6,780 nt of DNA, from positions 1 through 6,780 of the forward strand of contig CAYUFX010000177.1 in the NCBI GenBank assembly GCA_964444135.1, read 5' to 3'. The notes beneath the pieces are model-generated. The model was given only the letters and a program-made list of their open reading frames with translations, ran no database searches and had not been told where the DNA came from. A program made the translations under genes and the position numbers. Within the stretch, counting starts at the first letter, position 1; the number at the start of each line of letters is the position of its first letter. This stretch comes from NIOZ-UU13 sp964444135. Its GTDB lineage: Bacteria; Planctomycetota; Phycisphaerae; Sedimentisphaerales; Anaerobacaceae. This document shows, piece by piece, positions 1 through 6,692 of the stretch.

Positions 1-971
1 CATAAGGTCAGTATACAAAGGCACTTAAAAAGCGCCAGAAAAAAATCCCACACCCATTTTCCTAACTCTTCCTTATTTTGTTTTTCTAAGTACTTTTTAT
101 CATCCCCGGAAAGTTTTCCCCCCTTTTTGTATACGCCCCACAATGTAGGGAGATAGCGTAAGACAGTCTTTAAAAATTGCAGCTTATCCTCTTTCCAAGC
201 CCAAAGCATATACTTTGTAGGTGGTTTTATATTATCGGCAAAAGGATTACTCGCTTCTAATTTATTAAAAAAATATCTCACAAAGAAAGAGCCAATGGGT
301 AGCAAAAGTTTGTCAGACTCAGGTCCAAGGAGAGGACAAAGAAAATATCGAAAGGAGTTTAGAGGGTCATACTGGTTTCCGTGCTCGATGTACGCCTTAT
401 GGGTTTTATCATAATAAAACCAGGGGTAAAAGTCTATGAGTGCTTTAATTGACTCCTTCTTCTGCTGCTGCTGTTGCTTGGTCATTGAGGTATTTTCAAA
501 TAAGTTAGCAATGCGATCTCTTAAAGCCTCTTGAACTTGAGGCCAATATAGCTCGATGTCATGATTACCGGTAATTATAGATAGACAATTTCCCTCAGAC
601 AAAAAGTTGGCCAGGGCCTGGAAGAATACCGGATGTCCATCAGCGATTACTCCCAGTTTCCAGACTGTTTTGTCTTCTTCTGTGCCCAAACCAAATTTTC
701 GCTCTTTCGTTGTAATTTCAAACTTAATGGGAGCCCCACCCTTTTTATATTTTTCATACAATTCCAAAGCTTTACAGCCGTCTACCTGTAAAAAGTCAAA
801 CAGATCCCCGGCAATAATTAAATGCTTCTTGGGAGACTTTGCTTTTTGGAGATACTCCAGGAATCTTCTGAATTCTTCATCAAAGAAGAAATCTTCGTTT
901 CTTGAATATCTCCCTGTTTGGTCGTTATAACCGACACTGAGATGTAAATCACTTATTACGATTAGTTCCAT
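1..971 (-). CDS. Calcineurin-like metallophosphoesterase, 3' end outside window
   Basis: Reading the minus strand from ATG at 971, the frame stays open for 323 codons to the window edge. It has the ordered metal-binding motifs of the metallophosphoesterase superfamily (PF00149): SDLHLS with D8 and H10, AGDLFD with D56, TGNHD with N136-H137-D138, and IEHGNQYD with H197. The HGN...D block resembles the 'HGD..D' block of LpxH-type enzymes. The last family motif, GHxH, would lie beyond the left edge. Such enzymes are di-metal hydrolases of phosphomonoesters, phosphodiesters or pyrophosphates; the substrate cannot be read here. A five-glutamine run (Q166-Q170) leads into a lysine-rich stretch, and the visible C-terminal part is rich in aromatic and hydrophobic residues, so membrane association is possible. 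There is no signal peptide, so it is probably cytoplasmic. The gene is clearly more AT-rich than everything to its right. Product class is secure; exact role is not. Confidence 0.88.
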   Translation of the reverse strand, partial: MELIVISDLHLSVGYNDQTGRYSRNEDFFFDEEFRRFLEYLQKAKSPKKHLIIAGDLFDFLQVDGCKALELYEKYKKGGAPIKFEITTKERKFGLGTEEDKTVWKLGVIADGHPVFFQALANFLSEGNCLSIITGNHDIELYWPQVQEALRDRIANLFENTSMTKQQQQQKKESIKALIDFYPWFYYDKTHKAYIEHGNQYDPLNSFRYFLCPLLGPESDKLLLPIGSFFVRYFFNKLEASNPFADNIKPPTKYMLWAWKEDKLQFLKTVLRYLPTLWGVYKKGGKLSGDDKKYLEKQNKEELGKWVWDFFLALFKCLCILTL

Positions 972-980
972 TTTTCATTA

Positions 981-985
981 CCTCT
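981..985 (-). promoter_or_regulatory. Shine-Dalgarno for the metallophosphoesterase
   Basis: On the minus strand AGAGG lies nine bases upstream of the ATG at 971, an acceptable spacing. The first metal-binding motif (D8, H10) falls only eight residues into the protein, as is usual for the family, which supports this start. Confidence 0.6.
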
Positions 986-1010
986 AAACAACTTTAGCGA
1001 AAAGGACCCT

Positions 1011-1038
1011 AATTGAGCTTTCAAAAAGCCCTTCAATT
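1011..1038. repeat. Inverted repeat / bulged hairpin upstream of the metallophosphoesterase
   Basis: AATTGA (1011-1016) is complementary to TCAATT (1033-1038). Inside these, GCTTT pairs with AAAGC, leaving a three-base bulge and a short loop. It sits in the 5' leader of the minus-strand gene. It could be a leader structure or an old terminator between the subtilase remnant and the phosphoesterase; no clean T-run follows on either strand. Confidence 0.4.
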
Positions 1039-1042
1039 AAAT

Positions 1043-1071
1043 ATGTTACCACCTCCTGCTCAAAGTAACAT
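1043..1071. repeat. 7-bp perfect inverted repeat with a Shine-Dalgarno-like loop
   Basis: ATGTTAC (1043-1049) and GTAACAT (1065-1071) are perfect inverted copies 15 bases apart. Read on the minus strand, the loop carries AGGAGGTG, an almost ideal anti-16S match, but no ATG or GTG follows at usable distance. An overlapping alternative pairing, CCTGCTC (1055-1061) with GAGCAGG (1082-1088), would compete with it. Together they could be a switching leader, but this is speculative. Confidence 0.35.
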
Positions 1072-1470
1072 AAAAAAAAGGGAGCAGGCCAAAGCGACTC
1101 TGCGCCCCTCTAAGTTGGAAGTAAGCGGGAATTCACCGATGAGCGGCAGATTCAGCGAGATTACTTTGTTGTTCCAGGCGAGCGCGACTTTGACATGTCT
1201 CGGACCGAACCATCCTTTAGGAACCTTCACCTTATAGAAGAACTTACTGTTTTTGTTACTGTTGAAATCGCTCGATCGGAGAGTGCCCACGTCCCAGCCG
1301 CGCTTCATAGCCGCAGCATTCCTCGATCGCTTCGATTGTGTAATCCGTACACTCTCAAGCGCATCGACTGCTCCAGAGCCATCTGCTGCATCGACGTTCG
1401 CGACGACATCTTGCCACCTGGTGTTTCCTTGCACATTCCGCTTAGCTCCGGCGAGGAGAATGGCGCGACA
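1060..1470 (-). pseudogene. C-terminal remnant of a subtilisin-like (S8) serine protease
   Basis: The minus-strand frame is open from about 1470 to a TGA at 1060-1062. It reads RAILLAGAKRNVQGNTRW, then DGSGAVDALESVRI, which is the characteristic stretch just downstream of the catalytic-serine box in S8 subtilases (PF00082). GWDVGTL and a beta-rich segment ending VKVALAWNNKV follow, like the C-terminal sandwich domain of secreted subtilases. The Asp, His and Ser catalytic motifs are all absent because homology stops at an in-frame TGA (1471-1473), where the oppositely oriented hydrolase fragment begins. The 3' end is also damaged: after PLTSNLE the last residues look random and very hydrophobic. 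A GTG at 1432-1434 could in principle start a 124-residue protein, but no Shine-Dalgarno or signal peptide supports this. Best read as a fragment truncated at both ends. Confidence 0.62.
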
Positions 1471-2909
1471 TCACAGCCATAGACGACTTCGATCTCAATA
1501 GTTACGCACCTCGCAATGGCACGACCCCGTCGGAGATTCAGACAAGGAATTTCGGCGGCTCGCTGACCTGGCAGGACACGAATGGAGATGGCTATGATTT
1601 CTTTATGTTTGAGGTTGGTCATAATGACGAATTCACCATTCAGGCCATTCTGCCGGGTGGAGTATTCGGACAGAAAGTAGTTGTTCCCGCGAGCAAGTGG
1701 AGACCCAGTATTGCCGGTGAAGCTGACATAGCATTGACGTGTGACTCAGGGCCCAACAATAGCCAACAGATTGGCGGTGTCGCGTTTAAGGTCACTAACC
1801 TGCCGGATGAAGACGGCAATCCACTGACCAACGAATCGGTCATCGAGAGTATCCAGTACACGAGTCCCGGTATGGACCCCTCGTGCGTTTGTGCCGTAGT
1901 TGGGTCTCCTTCGGCGTTCAACCCGAGCCCCGCTGACAATGCTACCATCGTCGATTCGCGCCCTGTGCTTACGTGGTCGGCTGGTGCCGGGATGGCTTCT
2001 CAGAAGGTTTATTTCAGCGATAGTCTTGCTGACGTGGAAGGCATGGCAGATTCCGCACTGGTTGATGAGACTGCCCAAACCTTGTCGGTAGTTTGGGGGG
2101 CGGGCAGTTCATATCCTGATGGTTTGCCTTCCGGTACATATTACTGGCGAGTTACGACAATCAAGGACGACCAGACAGAGGTCGCCGGGAAGGTCTGGAG
2201 CTTTACAATCCTGCCCGGCTCTGCCCATGATCCAATACCGGTCGATGGTGCTATATTTGTCGGCAAGCATCATCTGCGATTTGCCGAAACCGGAGAGTAT
2301 TTCCTCAAATGTGGTGCGGACGCTCCCGAGAACTTTCTGGCTTACAGGGACTTCGACGGCGATTTTAAGTTCGACGGCCACAAAGACAACTTTATCAAGG
2401 ATTTGGCCCCGCATATTATAGACTGGAAGCAGGGCGATTCTACCTGGCAGGGTGGAAAGGGAAAAGGCATCATCGGGGCCGTCAATTACCTGGCATCAAA
2501 AGGCATGAATGTCTTTTCTTTCCTCACTCTGAATATTGGGGGCGACGACCAAAATGTCTTCCCCTATATCACCTACGATGAGCGGCTGCGAATGGATGTC
2601 TCACGGCTCGATCAGTGGGAGATAGCCTTCGAACATGCAGACAAGCTTGGCATGTATCTGCACTTCAAGACAATGGAAACCGAGAACGAATTACTGCTGG
2701 ACAAGGGCGACTCTATCCACGCACTGATAATTGATGCTGAGGATCCCACGCGCGACAACGCCCGCAAAAACGCCTTGTGGGGTAACATCATATCTCAAGC
2801 ATGGGGGAAAGGTCCAGCTCAACGCGCCTGCCGGCAATTTCACTTATGGATGGTTCAACCCGCGCACGGGCAATGGTCTCGAAGGTCCGCTCAAGACCGG
2901 CTCGGTTAA
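1446..2909 (+). pseudogene. Mosaic secreted glycoside hydrolase, 5' section (truncated, frameshifted)
   Basis: The frame is open from just after a TAG at 1443-1445. The first ATG is at 1605, but protein-like sequence begins well before it (DDFDLNSYAP, then a DTNGDG calcium-loop-like motif at 1575-1592), so the natural N-terminus and any signal peptide are missing. Modules in order: an unnamed domain to about 1905 ending SPGMDPSCVCAV; an Ig/FnIII-like module at about 1905-2220 (PVLTW ... TYYWRV ... VWSF); then from about 2262 a hydrolase segment (HHLRFAETGEYFLKCG, NYLASKGMNVFSFLT, MYLHFKTMETENE) resembling the barrel that follows DUF5060 (PF16586) in secreted hydrolases. At about 2712 LLLDKGD jumps directly to HALIIDAEDPTRDNARKNALWG. 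Family members normally have well over a hundred residues between these, including an acidic catalytic-type motif. After about 2788 the frame is lost and residues to 2909 are nonsense. Likely an inactive relic; homology calls are from memory of the family. Confidence 0.6.
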
Positions 2910-3651
2910 TACCGGCCAAAAGATCGAAGTCACTGCACCAGACAAGAACAATTGGCTGCTTTTGATAAAGGGCTCCGGCAAACTATATCTTGTTTCCAGA
3001 CAGACTACTCTTCCCGAAGTGGTCCCGACTGCTGAAGGTGCTATCGTTCTAAAGGCCATCCGGGACTTCCGGATAGTCACCGGGGACGGCTTTGTACCAG
3101 CTTACAAGGACGGTCGACATGATGCCTTGGCAATCAATCCGGAAGACTATAAAGATAAATTTGCTGCCGCTGAGACGAAATTCACTGGCGAGACCGGTAA
3201 TTATGATATCACCTTGACAACCATGGCCGAGGTTGACGGTGAATCGACCTACAAGCTCATTATTGACGGTGAATGTGTGGGCCGGTTCACTAATCCCGAG
3301 ACGTCGCAAGACTACAAGCCAACACCAAAGACATGGAAAAACATCTCGGTTGATAAAGAAGCAACAATTAGAGTCGAAATTCACATAGCCACCAACAGCA
3401 AAGCCAAACAAGGTAGGCGCATGTCCTACGCTCGCAGATGCTGGCTCGCCCTGACGCTGACTCCCACCGGTGTAGCCGAAACAAGCAAAGGCGTAGAGAA
3501 AGCTGGTGTCCGGGTGCGTGACACATCTACCTTTGGCAGCGATGAAACAACTATCTTTGAGGAAACCGTAGGCTTGTTTGCTGTCGAAGTCGAGCACTTC
3601 GCGGTACAGACGGAAACGGATGTAAGGAGCGCATCCGATGAGAAGTTATAG
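2731..3651 (+). pseudogene. Mosaic glycoside hydrolase, 3' section: collagen-binding-like and C-terminal beta modules
   Basis: This frame carries on the broken gene one frame over. Residues encoded before about 2791 are out-of-frame shadow. From 2791 it reads YLKHGGKVQL ... YGWFNPRTGNGLEG ... NNWLLLIKGSG, the pattern of the 'putative collagen-binding domain' (Collagen-bind_2, PF12904) that normally closes DUF4038/DUF5060-type hydrolases. From about 3040 to 3470 comes a beta-rich module (IRDFRIVTGDGFVPAYKDG, YDITLTTMAEVDGESTYKL, then SYARRCWLALTLTP) that looks like a carbohydrate-binding appendage. It ends with FEETVGLFAVEVEHF, which resembles the opening of another C-terminal domain, but homology stops at about 3625 and a TAG follows at 3649. 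The segment between LWG and YLK that intact relatives carry is missing. The ATG at 2731 has no role in the ancestral protein. It may still be transcribed, but a functional product is unlikely. Confidence 0.58.
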
Positions 3652-3671
3652 CTTAAATGTTGCTCGAGATG

Positions 3672-3677
3672 TATAAT
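3672..3677 (+). promoter_or_regulatory. Possible -10 promoter box (TATAAT)
   Basis: A perfect TATAAT lies 64 bases before the chosen start of the large fusion gene, giving a leader of roughly 55-60 bases. No good -35 match is present at 16-18 bases spacing (TAGCTT at 17), so this is a candidate only. It sits just after the dead upstream reading frame stops at 3651, which fits independent transcription of the intact gene. Confidence 0.35.
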
Positions 3678-3729
3678 GCACAGGAGTCAGATTGGTACAC
3701 TGAAAAAAACATGGATGTGCAATACTTGT

Positions 3730-3735
3730 GGAGAG
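3730..3735 (+). promoter_or_regulatory. Shine-Dalgarno deciding the start at 3742
   Basis: GGAGAG is six bases before the ATG at 3742. The longer in-frame start at 3676 overlaps the TATAAT box, has no comparable ribosome-binding site, and would bury the signal peptide behind 22 residues. The 3742 start is therefore preferred. Confidence 0.65.
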
Positions 3736-3741
3736 ATTACG

Positions 3742-6516
3742 ATGGTAAGGACAATAACATTACCCACAATCGGGATCAATCTGGTGATCGTAGCTACGAT
3801 TACTTTGTCATCATGGGCCGAAGCGGACACGTCGCCTGGTTCTGTAAATGCAAAGCAAACGCATGTATCTATTGCTGAGGATCGATGGCACTTGAACGGT
3901 GTGGTAACCTATCCATCCACCCAGGCCGAAGGGCTGTTGATGAACGTGCGCACGGTAAACGCCGTTTTCGAGGACCGAAAACGCCCGGATTTTAATGCGG
4001 ACGAAAACACGAACGAGTTCGTCGCAAGGATTCCGGAGTATGTGGCACACGGTGTTCGGGCATTTACCATCAATCTGCAAGGAGGATATCCCGGATACGA
4101 GGGAGCCGTCAATTCCGCATTCAATCCCAACGGTTCACTTCGAAGGAACTATATGCGGCGGGTAAGGCAGGTCATCGAAGCGTGCGATCACAACGGAGCG
4201 GTTGTCATCCTTGGATGTTACTATCAGCGTCAAGATCAGATATTAGAAGACGAAAAGACAGTTCGAACTGGCGTCGTGAACGCGGTCCGATGGCTTGCAG
4301 AATCCGGCTATACCAATGTCATTCTGGAAATCGCCAACGAATTCAATCATCGCGGGTTCGACCACCCGATCCTTAAGAAACCCGAAGGCCAGGTCGAGCT
4401 AATCCGATTGGCGAAAGAAACTTGGCCGAAGTTGCTCGTCTCAACAAGTGGTTTGGGCAATGGAAGACTGCCGGACAGCGTGTGCCGGATGAGTGATTTT
4501 CTGCTGATTCATTTCAATGGCACTAAACTGGATGACATTCCCAAACGGATTCAAGCCCTGAAGAAATATGGCAAACCGATAATCTGTAACGAGGACCAGA
4601 AGTACGGCGTACAGGCAGCGGAAGCTGCCAGACTGAGTGTTGAACACGGTGCTTCATGGGGATTCATGCACGAGAAGGTCAACCAGCATTTTCCATTTCA
4701 TTTCAAAGGCCGCATTGATGATCCCACGGTCTATGCCAAATTAAAGCAACTGACCAGCCCGGCTTCGGACGGGGAGGAAACAGCACCTTTGACGCCGGTC
4801 GCCTGGCTGTCTGAGGAGGAAATGAGACAGGGGTTTGTCAGTCTTTTCGATGGCAAGAGCCTGGCTGGCTGGCAAGGTGCGACAGAACACTGGGCTGCCG
4901 AAAACGGTTCCTTAGCTTTCGTTTGGAAGGGGGCGGCCAGAAGCAAAAAGGAGTTGCTCGGCCTGAAACTGATATCGACCAGAGAATACTCCGACTTCAT
5001 CCTACGGTTTGATTGTAAGCTTCCTAAAGGAAGCAACAATGGGATTGCGATTCGAGCGCCTCTTGAGGGCGATCCTGCGTTCGCAGGCATGGATATCCAA
5101 ATACAAGACACGCACTACTATAGGAAGCTCAAAGACTACGAGGTCTTTGGCTCTGTTTATGGAGTCGCGCCGGCTAAGGTTGGCCATTTGAAACCGAACG
5201 GACAGTGGAACACTGAAGAGATTCTCTGTCAGGGCAAACACGTTAAGGTTACGCTTAATGGGACCGTGATTGTCGACATTGATCTTGATTCTGTTGGCAA
5301 AAGGACGATCGACGGGCAGAATCATCCCGGCCTAAAGCGAGAGAAAGGTTACATCGGCTTCCTCGGCCACACCGGCAGAGTGGAATTCCGTAACATCCGG
5401 GTCAAGGAATTGTCGACAGAGAAAGCATCAGAAGAAGAAGGCTATTTCCCGCCGCCGGAATCAGAAGGTGGCTGGCGAAAACTCGACAAGCCCGACGAAA
5501 TCAGACGGATTGCCGGCGTGGACCCGGATAGACTGTGCGAACTGAAGGATTGGCTCATAGCATCCGACAAACGCAACTTTGCGGCAGTGGTTATCCGTAA
5601 CGGTCACATTGTGCTCGAGGTGGAGCGAGGCAATAGCTCCAAGACTGACTCGCGCCGGGTGGCTTCCGTTTCCAAAGCGATTTGCGCTACCGTCCTGGCC
5701 ATCGCGTCAGAGCAGAGCCAACGGAATCTGACGCCAAAGAAGATGACTTTTGACGACCCCGCATTTCGGTTCATCCCCTGGGCGTATCCCCTGAGCGATC
5801 CACGCAAGGAGAAGATCACGGTCAGACAATTATTCAATCATACGTCCGGCATTTGCCCCGAGGCAACCGGGGCGAGCAACCGTGGAACGTGGGAATACAT
5901 CCTGGGGCATAGTGGAGATCCGAAAACTGCAAGACTTGCATTCGATCCCGGCACAGCGTCCGGCTATTCCACGCACGCCTTACATCATGCTTCGCTGGTC
6001 TGCGAGGATGTCACCGGCAAGCCCTATGACCAATTTGCCATTCAGGCATTGTTCAGGCCTTTAGGTATCGAGCATTGGTGGTTTCAGTATTTTGATGGCG
6101 GCAAAAAATATGGGCGACATCCCTCCCATGGGATGGGTATGCCGGCGCGCGATCTGGCGCGAATCGCGTATTGCATGCTTCACAGAGGCCGCTGGAAAGA
6201 CAAACAGGTAATCCCAAAATGGTTTGTCGAACAGACCGCAGCACCCACGCACAAGGTCAAAGGCCTGGAAATGCGGTTCAATATCAATGCCGAAACATTC
6301 TCCCACGGTTGGCAACTGCCCAGTCGCCTGAGAGAGACACGCGGCCATGGCATACCCGAGGACGCCCGTTACAAACCCGGCTCTGGCGGCCAACTCATCG
6401 CCTTCGTACCCAGCTTGGACCTGGTCATCACGCGACAAACCGGTAGTAGCGGCTCCTGGGAGTACGAGGAGTACTTACGCCGAGCGTGCGCAGCGGTTGT
6501 TCAGAAGGCCAAGTGA
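3742..6516 (+). CDS. Secreted three-domain hydrolase: GH5-like + DUF1080 + beta-lactamase-like esterase
   Basis: 924 residues from ATG 3742. A signal peptide spans about 1-28: a basic N-terminus, a hydrophobic core (INLVIVATITL) and a probable AEA|D cleavage site. Residues about 47-337 look like a clan GH-A, GH5-like barrel: EIANEF places a putative acid/base at E200, IICNED a putative nucleophile at E284, with H257 (LLIHFN) and W306 (WGFM) as further barrel-end residues. Residues about 362-557 are a complete DUF1080/3-keto-disaccharide hydrolase domain (PF06439): LFDGKSLAGWQG, GSNNGIAIRAP, GMDIQIQD, ending EFRNIRVKEL. After a Glu-rich linker (YFPPPESEGGW), residues about 590-924 match class C beta-lactamase/family VIII esterase (PF00144): catalytic S642-V-S-K645, HTSG at 700-703, Tyr box Y742-S-T, and KPGSGG at 878-883 in the KTG position. 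Activity is predicted on extracellular or periplasmic glycans: backbone cleavage plus ester or amide removal. The substrate is unknown. A longer start at 3676 is possible but less likely. Confidence 0.85.
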   Translation: MVRTITLPTIGINLVIVATITLSSWAEADTSPGSVNAKQTHVSIAEDRWHLNGVVTYPSTQAEGLLMNVRTVNAVFEDRKRPDFNADENTNEFVARIPEYVAHGVRAFTINLQGGYPGYEGAVNSAFNPNGSLRRNYMRRVRQVIEACDHNGAVVILGCYYQRQDQILEDEKTVRTGVVNAVRWLAESGYTNVILEIANEFNHRGFDHPILKKPEGQVELIRLAKETWPKLLVSTSGLGNGRLPDSVCRMSDFLLIHFNGTKLDDIPKRIQALKKYGKPIICNEDQKYGVQAAEAARLSVEHGASWGFMHEKVNQHFPFHFKGRIDDPTVYAKLKQLTSPASDGEETAPLTPVAWLSEEEMRQGFVSLFDGKSLAGWQGATEHWAAENGSLAFVWKGAARSKKELLGLKLISTREYSDFILRFDCKLPKGSNNGIAIRAPLEGDPAFAGMDIQIQDTHYYRKLKDYEVFGSVYGVAPAKVGHLKPNGQWNTEEILCQGKHVKVTLNGTVIVDIDLDSVGKRTIDGQNHPGLKREKGYIGFLGHTGRVEFRNIRVKELSTEKASEEEGYFPPPESEGGWRKLDKPDEIRRIAGVDPDRLCELKDWLIASDKRNFAAVVIRNGHIVLEVERGNSSKTDSRRVASVSKAICATVLAIASEQSQRNLTPKKMTFDDPAFRFIPWAYPLSDPRKEKITVRQLFNHTSGICPEATGASNRGTWEYILGHSGDPKTARLAFDPGTASGYSTHALHHASLVCEDVTGKPYDQFAIQALFRPLGIEHWWFQYFDGGKKYGRHPSHGMGMPARDLARIAYCMLHRGRWKDKQVIPKWFVEQTAAPTHKVKGLEMRFNINAETFSHGWQLPSRLRETRGHGIPEDARYKPGSGGQLIAFVPSLDLVITRQTGSSGSWEYEEYLRRACAAVVQKAK

Positions 6517-6536
6517 ATTTCAACGAGGGCGATGTA

Positions 6537-6553
6537 GCTCATTTGCTATGAGC
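6537..6553 (+). repeat. Hairpin 20 bases after the fusion gene stop
   Basis: GCTCAT (6537-6542) and ATGAGC (6548-6553) form a perfect 6-bp stem with a five-base loop. No T-run follows, so it is a weak candidate for transcription termination or 3'-end protection. Confidence 0.4.
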
Positions 6554-6586
6554 GGATTGGTACATAACGGATAACTCGGGATCTGC

Positions 6587-6608
6587 ACTATGTGAATTCT
6601 TTCATAGT
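6587..6608. repeat. Perfect 6-bp inverted repeat
   Basis: ACTATG (6587-6592) and CATAGT (6603-6608) are exact inverted copies separated by ten bases, in an AT-rich context. An operator-like palindrome or simple hairpin is possible; nothing assigns a function. Confidence 0.3.
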
Positions 6609-6628
6609 AATATGCTCCACACAGGATT

Positions 6629-6647
6629 AAGCGAGCGATGCACGCTT
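6629..6647 (+). repeat. Hairpin directly abutting the terminator-like stem
   Basis: AAGCG (6629-6633) pairs with CGCTT (6643-6647) around a nine-base loop. It ends exactly where the next, stronger hairpin starts, giving two coaxially adjacent stems. Confidence 0.35.
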
Positions 6648-6670
6648 GGGTTCCCACCTTGTGGGGTCCC
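6648..6670 (+). terminator. Strong GC-rich hairpin, terminator-like, upstream of the intron
   Basis: GGGTTCCCAC (6648-6657) folds back on GTGGGGTCCC (6661-6670) through a three-base loop. It gives nine pairs, one of them a G-T wobble, and one T-T mismatch. Only TT follows rather than a long T-run, so termination is uncertain. It ends 22 bases before the predicted intron boundary. Some bacterial group II introns, notably class C, prefer sites just after terminator stems. Confidence 0.42.
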
Positions 6671-6692
6671 TTCACATGACGTGCAGTATTAT

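Larger units (their letters stand above)
6517..6692. other. Non-coding spacer between the fusion gene and the group II intron
   Basis: No convincing open frame is present; the one longer minus-strand frame here has no recognisable content. The stretch instead holds four inverted repeats listed separately. It is the 5' exon side of the intron and the presumed 3' untranslated region of the fusion gene. Confidence 0.6.

Noticed and set aside
463..480. CTG/CAG microsatellite-like run
   Set aside because: It simply encodes the polyglutamine stretch of the phosphoesterase; too short to call a repeat feature.
607..930. 107-codon plus-strand open frame
   Set aside because: It lies opposite the metallophosphoesterase, which has all its ordered metal motifs on the minus strand; the plus-strand product has no recognisable pattern.
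976..1056. Possible short leader ORF on the minus strand from a TTG, overlapping the phosphoesterase start
   Set aside because: The AGGAGG would be about 15 bases from the TTG, too far, and the peptide shows nothing recognisable.
1195..1501. Two overlapping plus-strand frames opposite the subtilase remnant
   Set aside because: Low-complexity Ser/Arg-rich translations typical of antisense shadow; the minus strand carries the protein-like sequence.
3049..3597. 182-codon minus-strand frame
   Set aside because: Antisense to the collagen-binding-like and beta-rich module frame, whose plus-strand translation has clear family patterns; no ribosome-binding site seen.
3657..3878. 73-codon plus-strand frame overlapping the fusion gene start
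   Set aside because: It overlaps the signal peptide region of the fusion gene in another frame, lacks a good Shine-Dalgarno and shows no family pattern.
6060..6438. 125-codon minus-strand frame inside the fusion gene
   Set aside because: Shadow of the serine hydrolase domain, which reads clearly on the plus strand.
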